Notes under the pieces: model-generated
What the model was told of the DNA's origin: nothing
What the model saw: the letters and a program-made list of their open reading frames with translations, nothing else
The model's database searches: none
Made by a program: the position numbers and the translations under genes
DNA from: Thiobacillus denitrificans
GTDB taxonomy: Bacteria; Pseudomonadota; Gammaproteobacteria; Burkholderiales; Thiobacillaceae
Direction of reading: 5' to 3'
NCBI RefSeq assembly: GCF_001530125.1
Contig: NZ_LDUG01000014.1
Location: forward strand, 1-64,000
DNA length: 64,000 nt
In this document: piece after piece, positions 25,359-34,946 of the stretch
Numbering within the stretch: the first letter of the stretch is position 1
Layout of the letters: every line of letters starts with the position of its first letter

Positions 25359-28178
25359 ATGAATGCACCCGAAACCCTCCTGACCGATGACCACCTGCGC
25401 GCGCAGGTCAAACTGCTGGGCACCCTGCTGGGCCAGGTGTTGCTGCAGTTTGCCGGCGAGGACGTGTTCGAGGCGGTGGAAACCCTGCGCCGTGGTTTTG
25501 CCGAGCTGCACCAGCAGGAAGACCAGCAGCGCCGCGCCGAGTTAATGGCGATGATCGACGCCATGCCGGCCGACAAGGTGGAACTGGTGGTGCGTGCCTT
25601 TTCCGGCTATTTCATGCTGGTCAATGTGGCGGAAGAAAGCTTTGCCCACCGCAACCGCCGCCGCATGCTGTCGCACGGGATGGCGCTGTGGGAGGGCTCG
25701 TTCGACCGCACCCTGGCCGACCTCAAGGCGCAGGGCATCCCGGTGGCCACCCTGCAGGACATGCTCAACCGGCTGCACTACGCGCCGGTGTTCACCGCGC
25801 ACCCCACTGAAGCGCGCCGCCGTGCGGTGATGGAAGGGGTGCGCCGGGTGTTCCTGATTTGCGACCAGATGTACAGCCCGACGCTGGGGGTGAACGACCA
25901 GCGCGAACTGGAAGCGCATCTGGCGGCCGAGATCCAGGTGATGTGGCGCACCGACGAACTGCGCAGCGCCAAGCTGGAAGTGCGCGACGAAGTGCGCAAT
26001 GGCCTGTATTACGTGCGGGAAAGCCTGTTCGAAGCGGTGCCGAAGGCGTACGAGTATTTCGAGAAGGCGCTGCGCAAGCATTACGGCGTGAACGCCGAGG
26101 GCGTTGCCCCGATCAGCGTGCCGAGCTTTATCCGCTTCGGTTCGTGGATCGGTGGCGACCGCGACGGCAACCCCTTCGTGACGGCCGACGTCACCGAATG
26201 GACGGTGCACAGGCAGATGCAGGAAGCGCTCGATGAATACCGTGTTCGGGTGCTCGAACTGCGGCAGACGCTCACCCACAGCAGCAACTGGTGCACGCCT
26301 TCCGAGCCCTTCCTGGCGCGCCTTTTGGAATACGAAGCCGAATTCGGCGAGCAGGTGTTCCGCGGCACCGCGGTGCAGATCTACAGCCGCGAACCCTACC
26401 GCCGCATGGCGGCGATGATGATGGCGCGGCTGGATGCCAATCTATCCTACGTTCACCAGTGCCTGGCCGACGTACCGAGCTTTACCGCGCATCTGGCGTA
26501 CGAAAACGCCGCCGCTTTCCTCGACGACCTCTACCTGCTGCGCGATTCGCTGATCAGCCATGGCGACCGCATCGTCGCCATGCAGGATCTGCAGGCGCTG
26601 ATCCGGCTGGTCGAAAGCTTCGGCTTTCATTTGTTGCAGCTCGACATCCGCCAGGAATCGACCGTGCATACGCGCACGGTCGCCGCAGTCTTGCAGCAGA
26701 TCGACCCCGATTTCGATTACACCGGCGCGGCCGAAGCCGAGCGGCTGCAGCGGCTGGCCGCGTGGATCGGCCGCATCGCTCCGATCGAGGTGAACGATGC
26801 CGCGCTGGACGACGAGGCGCGCGAAGCGCTCGCGGTGTTCCAGCGCATGGCCAAGCTGAAGGCCGAAGTCGGCGATGAAGTCTTCGGCACCTATGTGATT
26901 TCGATGACCCACAGCGCGTCGCACGTGATGGAAGTGATGCTGCTGGCGCGGCTGGTCGGCTTGTGCGGCCACAACGGGCATGAGTGGTTCTGCCGCATTC
27001 TGGTGGCGCCGCTGTTCGAGACAGTGGACGACCTGCAGCGCAGCCAGGCGATTCTCGATCAGCTGTTTTCCAACAAGGTCTACCGTTCGCTGGTGGCGTC
27101 CGATGGCAACCGTCAGGAAGTCATGCTGGGCTATTCCGATTCATGCAAGGACGGCGGCATTCTGGCGTCGAACTGGAATCTCTACCAGGCGCAGCTTTCC
27201 ATCATCGCGCTGACCCGGCAGCACGGCATCGAATGCCGTCTGTTCCATGGGCGCGGCGGCACCGTCGGACGCGGCGGCGGCCCCACCCACGATGCGATCC
27301 TGTCGCAGCCGCCCGGCACCGTGAACGGCGAAATCAAGTTCACCGAGCAGGGCGAGATGCTGTATTACAAGTACAGCAATCCGGAAACCGCCAACTACGA
27401 AATCGGCATGGGCGTCACCGGCCTGCTCAAGGCCAGTGCCACCGCGCTGGCGAACTGCGAAGTGTGTTATCCGCAGGACTATCTCGACTGGATGCGCGAC
27501 ATCGCGGCGGCGGGCGAGACCGCCTACCGTGCTTTGATCGGCACGCCGGGCTTCATCGATTATTTCTACGAGAGCACGCCGGTCACCGAAATCGGCCTGC
27601 TCAACATCGGCAGCCGGCCGTCGCACCGCAAGAAGGCCGACCGTTCGCTGGGGTCGATCCGTGCGATTCCGTGGGTGTTCGGCTGGGCGCAGTCGCGCCA
27701 CACGCTGCCCGCCTGGTACGGCATCGGCAGCGCGTTGCAGGGCTTCATCGACCGCCAGCCGGACGGCCTCGTCCACCTGCAGGCGATGTATCGCGCGTGG
27801 CCGTTCTTCCGCAGCCTGTTGTCCAACGTGCAGATGGCGCTGACCAAGGCCGACATGGAAATCGCCGAGGAGTACGCGCGCCTGTGCGATCACCCCAACA
27901 CCATGACGATCTACCGCACGATTGCGGACGAATTCGCGCTCACCGTGGCGGGGGTCAAGCAGATCGTGCAGATCGAGACCCTGCTGGAAGACAACCCGTC
28001 GCTGGCGCTGTCGATTTCGCGCCGCCGCCCCTACATCGACCCGATCAACCACATCCAGGTGCTCATGCTGAAGCGTTATCGCACCGATAGCGTGTGGGAA
28101 TCCGAGCAGGACAGCTGGTTGACCCCGCTGAAGCGGTCGATCAATGCCATTGCCGCCGGGATGCGCAATACCGGCTGA
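25359..28178 (+). CDS. ppc: Phosphoenolpyruvate carboxylase
   Basis: Carboxylates PEP to oxaloacetate, the anaplerotic supply to the citric acid cycle. The 939-residue protein shows FTAHPTEARRRAVMEG (catalytic His), GSWIGGDRDGNPFV, MLGYSDSCKDGGILAS and the Gly-rich FHGRGGTVGRGGGP loop, ending with the canonical ...MRNTG C-terminus. The open frame runs further upstream, but the ATG at 25359 gives the usual short N-terminus and lies after purL. Together with ppsA it sets up flow around the PEP-pyruvate-oxaloacetate node. Confidence 0.97.
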   Translation: MNAPETLLTDDHLRAQVKLLGTLLGQVLLQFAGEDVFEAVETLRRGFAELHQQEDQQRRAELMAMIDAMPADKVELVVRAFSGYFMLVNVAEESFAHRNRRRMLSHGMALWEGSFDRTLADLKAQGIPVATLQDMLNRLHYAPVFTAHPTEARRRAVMEGVRRVFLICDQMYSPTLGVNDQRELEAHLAAEIQVMWRTDELRSAKLEVRDEVRNGLYYVRESLFEAVPKAYEYFEKALRKHYGVNAEGVAPISVPSFIRFGSWIGGDRDGNPFVTADVTEWTVHRQMQEALDEYRVRVLELRQTLTHSSNWCTPSEPFLARLLEYEAEFGEQVFRGTAVQIYSREPYRRMAAMMMARLDANLSYVHQCLADVPSFTAHLAYENAAAFLDDLYLLRDSLISHGDRIVAMQDLQALIRLVESFGFHLLQLDIRQESTVHTRTVAAVLQQIDPDFDYTGAAEAERLQRLAAWIGRIAPIEVNDAALDDEAREALAVFQRMAKLKAEVGDEVFGTYVISMTHSASHVMEVMLLARLVGLCGHNGHEWFCRILVAPLFETVDDLQRSQAILDQLFSNKVYRSLVASDGNRQEVMLGYSDSCKDGGILASNWNLYQAQLSIIALTRQHGIECRLFHGRGGTVGRGGGPTHDAILSQPPGTVNGEIKFTEQGEMLYYKYSNPETANYEIGMGVTGLLKASATALANCEVCYPQDYLDWMRDIAAAGETAYRALIGTPGFIDYFYESTPVTEIGLLNIGSRPSHRKKADRSLGSIRAIPWVFGWAQSRHTLPAWYGIGSALQGFIDRQPDGLVHLQAMYRAWPFFRSLLSNVQMALTKADMEIAEEYARLCDHPNTMTIYRTIADEFALTVAGVKQIVQIETLLEDNPSLALSISRRRPYIDPINHIQVLMLKRYRTDSVWESEQDSWLTPLKRSINAIAAGMRNTG

Positions 28179-28192
28179 GCACGGAGAACGTC

Positions 28193-28756
28193 ATGGCAGA
28201 TCCTTCTCCGAATCAGCCGAAGCGGCGCGGGCTGGTCGTATCCATCGGCCTGAATGCTGTGCTGCTGGTGCTGGTGTGCGGCCTGGCGCTGTATGCCTTC
28301 ATGCTCAATGTCGATCTGGGCGATGTCAAACGGCGGCTGTCGAAGGAAGTCGAAACCCGCCAGCAGGCCGAGCGCTATCTGATCGAGGCGCGCAACCAGC
28401 TGACCGACAGCCTGCGCGAAATCGAGCAGCTCAAAGCGCAACTGGCCTACAGGGGAACCGATGTCCAGCAGGCACTGGAAACGGCCAAGCCCGCGCTGCC
28501 GGTGGTGATCGGCTTTCGCTCGTCGATGCTGGGTCAGGGCCTGGTTGCGATGATCGAAAATACCAGCGATCGCTACCTGACCGTGGTGCTGGCCGTGCGC
28601 AACCCCACCTTGTCGACCGCCAATCGCTTCCAACTCGAACTGGACCCCAGGTCCAGAACTGATTTTGGTCACCTGGAAGGCTGGCAGTTTGCCTCGGGTG
28701 ACGAGGTGGGCTTGTTCAGCGACGCGTTCGGCGCGCTGAAAATCACGGTGCCTTGA
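28193..28756 (+). CDS. Hypothetical bitopic membrane protein with coiled coil
   Basis: About 187 residues from the ATG at 28193, which follows GGAG with suitable spacing. One membrane helix (about residues 15-38, containing LNAVLLVLVCGLALYAF), a charged heptad-rich coiled coil (about 40-90) and a beta-rich C-terminal domain of about 85 residues (FRSSMLGQGLVAMIENTSDR, then LAVRNPT) resembling FxLYD-like surface domains. It lies 14 bp after ppc and its last 14 bases overlap the end of the convergent RND gene. I do not recognise the family; a cell-envelope role is a guess. Confidence 0.7.
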   Translation: MADPSPNQPKRRGLVVSIGLNAVLLVLVCGLALYAFMLNVDLGDVKRRLSKEVETRQQAERYLIEARNQLTDSLREIEQLKAQLAYRGTDVQQALETAKPALPVVIGFRSSMLGQGLVAMIENTSDRYLTVVLAVRNPTLSTANRFQLELDPRSRTDFGHLEGWQFASGDEVGLFSDAFGALKITVP

Positions 28757-31025
28757 CGGCCTTGGGCGGCTTGCGCAAGCGCAGGCCGAGCAGGGCGGGC
28801 ATCAGCAGCAATTCGAACACCTGGCCGGCGAACAGGCCGACCGCGCACAGCATGCCGAAATGCGCAGTGGGGCGGAAGTCTGATAGCCCCAGCAGACTGA
28901 ACTGCGCAATCAGAACAATGGAAATGGCAACAACCGCACGGCCCGAGGCTTCCACGCTGCGGATGATGGCGAACACCGGGCTGACGCCGCGGCGGATGCG
29001 GTGCAGATAACCGTGGTAGAGGTGGATGGTGTCGTCCACCGTAATGCCGAGGATGACGCCGGCGATCAGCACGGTGGCCACATCGAGTGCGATTCCGGTT
29101 GCCCCCATCACCACGAAAATGAAGAGCAGCGGCGCCAGATTCGGCACCAGGCAGATCAGCGCACCGCGGAACGAGCGGAACAGCAGTGCCAGCAGCAGCA
29201 GGATCTGCAGGAAGGCGGAGGCGAAACTCTTGACCTGGCCCACGACGATACGATCCTCCTGATCCGAAAACAGCCTGCCGAAACCGGCCATCTCGGTATG
29301 GATACCGGGGATCGGCCGTGCGCCCAGATGCGCTTCGATTCGTTCGATCACCTGGCCAATTTCATTGGCGCCGTGAACATTGAGATTGAGGGCGATCCGG
29401 CCGCGCTGGAATTCGCGGTTGACCAGTTCGTACAAGTCCTTGCCGTCATAAATCAGCAGCAGTTGTTCCACCAGCTTGCGGTTGGTCGGCAACGCGTGAT
29501 CGCCGAGGTCCTCGCCGCTGAAGGCGCGGTTCATTTCCTCGACCACTTCAACCAGCGAAAAGCTGCGGTCGATTTCCGGCTGTTGTTCCAGCCAGGTTTG
29601 CAAGGCCTTGATCTGCGCCAGCGTAGCGGGGTTTTTCAGCCCGTCACGTTCGGGGGCGGTGAGCACGATTTCCATCGTGGTCACGCCGGACAATTTGGCC
29701 TCGACCCGGGCGGTGCTGCGGCTGATGCTGTGGTCCGGCGCAAAAAACTCGATCAGGTTGGACTCCACTTTCACCTGCAGGGCGAGAGGAATGGCCGCCG
29801 CCACCAGCAACAGTGTGCCGATGAGCACTGCCCTGGCGTTGCGCAGACTGAACACCGCTACCGCCGCAGCGATACGACGTGCGTGCGCCAGCCCGGAGCG
29901 GCGGCGCGGCCAGCGCGGCGTGTCCCATTTCAGCAGGATTGGTGGCACCAGAATGAATACCACCAGAAACACCATCAGCGTGCCGATCGCGCCGGACAAT
30001 CCGAACGTCTGCACCGGCGGAATATCCACCCATAGCAGGCTCAACAGTCCGGCGCCGGTCGTCAGCACATTGAACAAACCCGGCACGAAGGTATCTTTCA
30101 GTGCGCGCGCGATGCGTTGCGGACGCGACAGCCGCGCAATACGGGCGCGCTGGATGGCCGCGTACAGATGCAGCAAGGTGGCCGTGGTGTAGGCGGCCAT
30201 GAGGGTGGGGATCATGGCGGTGATCGTCGTGTAGGGTTGGCCTGAAGCGACGATTCCCGCCACGCTGACCGAGACGACCGTCCCCATGGCCAACCCGCCG
30301 ATGATCATCGGCCTCACCCGCCCGACCACCCACCACAGCAGCACCAGGCCAATCACAACGGTGAGCGGAATGAAGATTGCGCTGTCGCGCCATAGCGAGC
30401 GCAATTCCTCGACGGTCTGGGCCACGGTTCCGGCGGTGGCGGTTTGGTAGGCGTCGAGTTTCTCGGCGTGAATGGCGGCATCGAGCGCGATCAGGATATC
30501 GCGTCGCGCGAGGCTTTCTTTCAATACGATGGGCCGCACCACCAGCGCGACGGCCTTGCCGTCCTTCGAGACGATCACCCCCGGGGCCAGTTGGTCGTCC
30601 AGCACCCTGGCCTTCCACTCGGCGGGCGTGCGCGCTGCCAGGTCATCGGGATCCACCAGCAGGGAAACCGCAAAGCCGTCGTCGGTCGCGTCGATATGCT
30701 CGATGGTGGTGAGCGTGATCACACGGTCAACCGAAGGATGCGTTTCCATTTTTTTGGCAACGCGATCGAGCGCAGCCAGAAACGCCGGGCTGAATAATTC
30801 GTCGCCCTCGAACAGTGCGATCAGTGCATCGTCGCTGGGAAATTCACGAAACAGGGATTCGCGCAGCTGGATGACGGGCGCGTCCGCCGGGGAGTAGATG
30901 TCGCCCGAATTATTGAAATGGATCTTGAACAGGAAAGGCAGCGAAGCCAGCTGCAGGCCGAGCAGGATGGCGAGCGCCAGCCACGGCGGCAGCATGCGTC
31001 TGCCATTGAGCCAGGGTTTCAGCAT
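28743..31025 (-). CDS. RND-superfamily (MMPL-type) transporter
   Basis: 760-residue inner-membrane transporter with two repeats of one plus about five membrane helices and two large periplasmic loops, the half-size RND plan seen in MMPL/HpnN-type exporters. Landmarks are the first helix near residues 14-32, a helix cluster at about 215-370, and a second cluster at about 595-750 with GVILGITVDDTIHLYHGYLH, the RND-type helix with paired Asp. It is last in an apparent operon with a LolA-like and a barrel-like gene (gaps of 18 bp and an overlap). Substrate unknown; lipid or other hydrophobic cargo is likely from the company it keeps. Confidence 0.85.
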   Translation of the reverse strand: MLKPWLNGRRMLPPWLALAILLGLQLASLPFLFKIHFNNSGDIYSPADAPVIQLRESLFREFPSDDALIALFEGDELFSPAFLAALDRVAKKMETHPSVDRVITLTTIEHIDATDDGFAVSLLVDPDDLAARTPAEWKARVLDDQLAPGVIVSKDGKAVALVVRPIVLKESLARRDILIALDAAIHAEKLDAYQTATAGTVAQTVEELRSLWRDSAIFIPLTVVIGLVLLWWVVGRVRPMIIGGLAMGTVVSVSVAGIVASGQPYTTITAMIPTLMAAYTTATLLHLYAAIQRARIARLSRPQRIARALKDTFVPGLFNVLTTGAGLLSLLWVDIPPVQTFGLSGAIGTLMVFLVVFILVPPILLKWDTPRWPRRRSGLAHARRIAAAVAVFSLRNARAVLIGTLLLVAAAIPLALQVKVESNLIEFFAPDHSISRSTARVEAKLSGVTTMEIVLTAPERDGLKNPATLAQIKALQTWLEQQPEIDRSFSLVEVVEEMNRAFSGEDLGDHALPTNRKLVEQLLLIYDGKDLYELVNREFQRGRIALNLNVHGANEIGQVIERIEAHLGARPIPGIHTEMAGFGRLFSDQEDRIVVGQVKSFASAFLQILLLLALLFRSFRGALICLVPNLAPLLFIFVVMGATGIALDVATVLIAGVILGITVDDTIHLYHGYLHRIRRGVSPVFAIIRSVEASGRAVVAISIVLIAQFSLLGLSDFRPTAHFGMLCAVGLFAGQVFELLLMPALLGLRLRKPPKAVKAP

Positions 31026-31043
31026 GTCATGCCGTCCGGATCA

Positions 31044-32486
31044 TCAGAAGCGGGTGCGCAGGCCCAGCGTGATCAGCGAATGATCCTGGTGGAAGCCGCC
31101 CAGGGTGCGCGCGTCGCCATCGAAATAATGCGCGGCGACATACAGTTCGTGCGGCTCCCAGCCGACGTAGCTGAGTTTGGGACTGAGGTAGATGTCCTTG
31201 ACGTTGATGCCGCTGGAAAAGCGCATGCCGGCCCGCCAGCGGCCCTGGCCAAAGCTCGTTTCGATTTCGCCGTTGGCGCCGTAGTACTCCTTCAGTTCGA
31301 GGATGCTGCGGTCGGTTTGCAGCGCATGGGCGACCAGTTGCAGGTTGACGCGGGTGTCGCCCCCGCCCGGGAAAAATTCCACCGCGCCAATCCAGTCGAG
31401 CGAATGCGTGGTGCCCATTGCGGTGGTGGGCCGGGTCACCGGCACGTTGTCGGTGTAGCCGAGTTCCGTGCGCCAGGTATAGCCGCCACTCACCAGTTCC
31501 AGGTCGGCGCCGACAAAGGTATTGTAAGGATGCACGGCGGTGAGCGTCAGGTTGGGCACATCGACCCGGTAATACGGCAGCGACTGCCGGGTGCGCGCCA
31601 GCGTCACGCCGAAGTCGAACGGTTCGCCGGTCTTGGTCAGGCGCAGGGCACCGCCGCCGCTGCCATGCTCGTCTTCATCGATGCGCGCGCCACTCACCCA
31701 TCCGGTCAGTGCCGGATCGATACCGATGATCTGGCCGGTGCTGCGGTTGATCGGGCTCCACACGCTGGCGGCATCGGGCAATTGCGCGCCGCGGAATACC
31801 GGCAGCCACACCGCGTCCAGCTTGTAGGTGCCGAAGGTCTGTTCCCAGCGCGCGGCCAGTTGCGCGCGACGGCGGTCGGCCAGGTCGTCCAGAACAAAGC
31901 GCGTGAGGTCGGCGCGGCTGACGCGGTCGGCCAGCGGGATTTCGTCGGCGCGGCCCCAGATGATGGTCTGCGCGCCGAGGGTCAGGCGGGTGTCGCCGCT
32001 GCGGTAGCGCACGTAGGTGTCGGTGTAGTCGGCCAGCATTTCGTCGTGGTCGGCGCTGCCGCCGTCCTGCATCATGCCGTCGAGGCGCGCGCCGGCGCGG
32101 AATTCCCAGTCGCGGCTGGGCTGCCACAGCACATAGGCGCTGGCGCGCAGGGTGGAATAGGTGTCGGCTTCAGGTGCGTCGGGCAGCGCCCCCGCTTCCA
32201 GCAGCAGGTCGTCGACGCCGGCCTTGAACACGGGCTGAAAGCCGCGTGCCGTCGCCCTGCGGGTGCGTGCGGTGGGCGGCGGTAGATCGCCCGCGCTGCC
32301 CGCCTGCGGCGTGGCAGCGGCAGGCGAGGCCTCCGGTTGCGCAGCACGAGGCTTGCGCGTCGTGCTGCGTGGCGGCGGCAGGTCATCCGCTGCGTCCTGC
32401 ACCGTGGTGCGCGGCGGTGGTAGTTCGGCCAGCGCAAGGCCGGGCAGGGCGAGCGAGAGGCTCAGGGTCAGCAGCAGATTTTTCAT
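31044..32486 (-). CDS. Outer-membrane barrel-like protein linked to RND transporter (DUF1302-like)
   Basis: 480 residues with a clear Sec signal (MKNLLLTLSLSLALPGLALA). The mature N-terminus has a repeated proline motif (ELPPPR, DLPPPR, DLPPPT) in a low-complexity linker of about 60 residues. The remainder alternates short beta-like strands rich in Tyr, Trp and Gly (YVLWQPSRDWEFRAGARLDG, LTLGAQTIIWGRADEIPLAD) and ends in Phe (LGLRTRF), the normal terminus of outer-membrane barrels. It resembles DUF1302-type proteins that travel with RND and LolA-like genes. The ATG overlaps the upstream stop (ATGA). Confidence 0.75.
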   Translation of the reverse strand: MKNLLLTLSLSLALPGLALAELPPPRTTVQDAADDLPPPRSTTRKPRAAQPEASPAAATPQAGSAGDLPPPTARTRRATARGFQPVFKAGVDDLLLEAGALPDAPEADTYSTLRASAYVLWQPSRDWEFRAGARLDGMMQDGGSADHDEMLADYTDTYVRYRSGDTRLTLGAQTIIWGRADEIPLADRVSRADLTRFVLDDLADRRRAQLAARWEQTFGTYKLDAVWLPVFRGAQLPDAASVWSPINRSTGQIIGIDPALTGWVSGARIDEDEHGSGGGALRLTKTGEPFDFGVTLARTRQSLPYYRVDVPNLTLTAVHPYNTFVGADLELVSGGYTWRTELGYTDNVPVTRPTTAMGTTHSLDWIGAVEFFPGGGDTRVNLQLVAHALQTDRSILELKEYYGANGEIETSFGQGRWRAGMRFSSGINVKDIYLSPKLSYVGWEPHELYVAAHYFDGDARTLGGFHQDHSLITLGLRTRF

Positions 32487-33292
32487 GGGCGGTACTCCGA
32501 TTCCAGGCTTTCGTCGGCCAGGGCTTGCGAGGTGAATAATCTGGCGGGCAGTTTCTGGTCGTACAGCGCAACGTCGACGACCATTCGGGTTTCGTGGCCG
32601 GTGGACAGATCGATCATGCGGCTGTCGGTCAGCGTCCAGTAGCCCTGGTTGCGCTTCTTGCTGCGCAGCAGCCAGCGTTTGCTGGGGGGGCTGGCGTCCT
32701 TCTCGAAATAGTCCACCCGCTGCGGAATGGCGGTGGCGGGGTCGATCCAGCTGATGCGCTTGCTGTAGGCCGAATCCTTGGGGTCTGTCGGCACGCTTTC
32801 GAGCACGTCGCAGAGAATCCCATTTTCGGCCTGCTGGCCGAGCAGGCGATGGTGGTCTTTCGACGGCTTGCGCTCCTGCAGGTCTTCGAAATACAGGTCG
32901 GAGCCGACGAAACGGCCACCCTTGCGGTCGCTGGAAATGCGCCGAACCCGGTCGAGCGCGGGCAGATACAGCCACTGGTCAGTATTGCCGTCGGCTTTGT
33001 CTATGCTGAGCAGACCGGTTCCGGCGATGTCTTCCGGATAGACAAAGCGAATCAGGTTGGCGGTTTGGCCGCCCGCTTGGTCGAGGCGATACGCGACGAT
33101 CTCACGGATGCGCGGCGCGCGGCCCTTTTCGGTCAGCACCATGCGGCCCAGAGTAGTGAGGTCACGCCCGTTGGGGCGCTCGTGGACCCTTTGCGCCAGA
33201 TCGGTCGCTTCGTCGGCGCGGGCAACCGTGCTGCCGAGCAGTAGCGCGAGCAGAAAAAAACGAATGACGTTCAGTAATGGGGTAGGTGACAT
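32483..33292 (-). CDS. LolA-like outer-membrane lipoprotein-sorting protein
   Basis: About 269 residues from the ATG at 33292; an in-frame start at 33319 is less likely because the signal peptide then begins ten residues in. Signal peptide LLNVIRFFLLALLLGSTVARA precedes a LolA/LppX-type half-barrel fold: RVHERPNGRDL, DQWLYLPALDRVRRISSDRK, FVGSDLYFEDLQ and ETRMVVDVALYDQKLPARLF. Such proteins carry lipids or lipoprotein acyl groups across the periplasm. First gene of the three-gene operon with a barrel protein and an RND transporter. Confidence 0.85.
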   Translation of the reverse strand: MSPTPLLNVIRFFLLALLLGSTVARADEATDLAQRVHERPNGRDLTTLGRMVLTEKGRAPRIREIVAYRLDQAGGQTANLIRFVYPEDIAGTGLLSIDKADGNTDQWLYLPALDRVRRISSDRKGGRFVGSDLYFEDLQERKPSKDHHRLLGQQAENGILCDVLESVPTDPKDSAYSKRISWIDPATAIPQRVDYFEKDASPPSKRWLLRSKKRNQGYWTLTDSRMIDLSTGHETRMVVDVALYDQKLPARLFTSQALADESLESEYRP

Positions 33293-33440
33293 GTGTTTTC
33301 CAGACGCGTACTCATACAAACGGTTTTTCAGTGCTGAACTTTACCGCAAAACCGGGTGGGCGCCTCGGCCTGGTGCCGTGCTGGATTTCAGGTCTGTGCT
33401 GTGATAAAAAGATACCATTATCTGCTATGAGGGCGCCAAG

Positions 33441-34811
33441 ATGACGTCGACCACCCTGGAACTGCTCCGCAAGTACAGCGTAGCCGGGCCGCGTTACACC
33501 TCGTATCCCACCGCGCCGTATTTCCACACCGGCTTTGGCGAAGCGGACTGGGCCGAGGCGCTGGCGGCGCCGGCGCCTGAGCGCGGGCTGTCGCTGTATG
33601 CTCACATCCCGTTCTGCGATTCGCTTTGCCACTACTGCGGCTGCAACATGGTGGCGACGCGCGATTACAGCAAGACCCAGCCCTACCTCGCCTCACTCGA
33701 CCGCGAAATGGCGCGCACCGCACAACTGGTCGATCCGAAGCGCGTGGTGCGCCAGCTGCACTGGGGTGGCGGCACCCCGACTTATCTGAATCCCAACGAC
33801 ATCCGCCGCCTGATGGCGATGATGCGGCAGCATTTCACCGTGGCGCCCGATGCCGAAATCAGCTGCGAAGCCGACCCGCGCGAACTGACGCGCGAGCATC
33901 TGGTGGCGTTGCGCGAATCAGGCTTCAACCGGGTGTCGTTCGGCGTGCAGGACATGGACCCGGCCGTGCAGCAGGCGGTCAACCGCATCCAGTCCGAGGC
34001 CCTGATCCGGCAGGTGCTCGACTGGTCACGCGAACTGGGTTTTTTCAGCATCAACCTGGACTTGATTGTCGGCCTGCCGAAACAGACGGTCGAAAGCTTC
34101 AGCCGCACGCTGGAACAGGTGGTGGCGTGGGCACCGGATCGTCTGGCGGTGTTCGGCTATGCCCACGTGCCATGGCTGAAAAAACACCAGCTTCTGATCC
34201 GCGACGCCGACCTGCCCGATTTGGCGGCCCGCCTGGGCCTGCAGCAGGCGGTGAACGAGGCGCTGGGCGCGGCGGGTTACGTCAATATCGGGCTCGACCA
34301 CTTCGCTCGTCCCGACGACGAACTGGTGCGCGCGCAGCAGAACAGGACGCTATGGCGCAATTTCCAGGGCTACACCACGCACAAGGACAGCGACATCCTC
34401 GCCTTCGGTGCGTCCAGCATCAGCCAGACCGCCGACGTCTACATGCAGAACGAAAAGAACCTCAAGCGCTATCAGGAACGCATCGCCGCAACCGGCTTTG
34501 CCGTCGAGCGCGGCATCAAGCTCACCCGCGACGACCAGATCCGCCGCGAAGCCATCACCCGCGTGATGTGCGATCTGGAACTCGATTTCGCTGCGTTTGG
34601 CGGCGAGTGGGGGATCGCGTTTGCCGACTATTTCGCCGACGCACTGGCCGACCTGCGCCCGCTGGCGGACGATGGCCTGGTCAACATCGCTGCGGACAGG
34701 GTCAGCGTCACCCCTGCTGGCCGTCTTTTCCTGCGCAACATCGGCATGTGCTTTGACCGCTATCTGAAGCAGGCTGCCGGTGAGCGGCCGCGGTATTCCA
34801 AAACGGCCTAG
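33441..34811 (+). CDS. hemN: Oxygen-independent coproporphyrinogen III oxidase
   Basis: Radical SAM enzyme converting coproporphyrinogen III to protoporphyrinogen IX without O2, feeding haem synthesis. The 456-residue protein has the HemN cluster motif CDSLCHYCGCN (residues about 56-66), GGGTPTYLN, EADPRELT, NRVSFGVQDMDPAVQQAVNR and a C-terminal HemN domain ending MCFDRYLKQ. Its neighbour is the cbb3 oxidase locus, which needs haem at low oxygen. Its TAG stop is part of the CTAG that starts the first miniature element. I see no clear FNR box upstream. Confidence 0.96.
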   Translation: MTSTTLELLRKYSVAGPRYTSYPTAPYFHTGFGEADWAEALAAPAPERGLSLYAHIPFCDSLCHYCGCNMVATRDYSKTQPYLASLDREMARTAQLVDPKRVVRQLHWGGGTPTYLNPNDIRRLMAMMRQHFTVAPDAEISCEADPRELTREHLVALRESGFNRVSFGVQDMDPAVQQAVNRIQSEALIRQVLDWSRELGFFSINLDLIVGLPKQTVESFSRTLEQVVAWAPDRLAVFGYAHVPWLKKHQLLIRDADLPDLAARLGLQQAVNEALGAAGYVNIGLDHFARPDDELVRAQQNRTLWRNFQGYTTHKDSDILAFGASSISQTADVYMQNEKNLKRYQERIAATGFAVERGIKLTRDDQIRREAITRVMCDLELDFAAFGGEWGIAFADYFADALADLRPLADDGLVNIAADRVSVTPAGRLFLRNIGMCFDRYLKQAAGERPRYSKTA

Positions 34812-34946
34812 GGAGACGCTGATTAATCCGTCTTTGCGAGGAGCGAAGCGACGCGGCAATCCAGAAATGCCTGCTTGATCAATGCGCTGGATTGCCGCGC
34901 TTCGCTCGCAATGACGGCTATATCGAATTAATCAGTGTTTCCCTAG
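34808..34946. mobile_element. CTAG-bounded miniature element, copy 2 (139 bp)
   Basis: Nearly identical to copy 1 at 18191-18329, including the inverted ends and the interior GACGCGGCAATCCAG palindrome. The hemN stop TAG (34809-34811) sits in its left CTAG. It is followed directly by copies 3 and 4, each sharing one CTAG with its neighbour. Confidence 0.85.
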
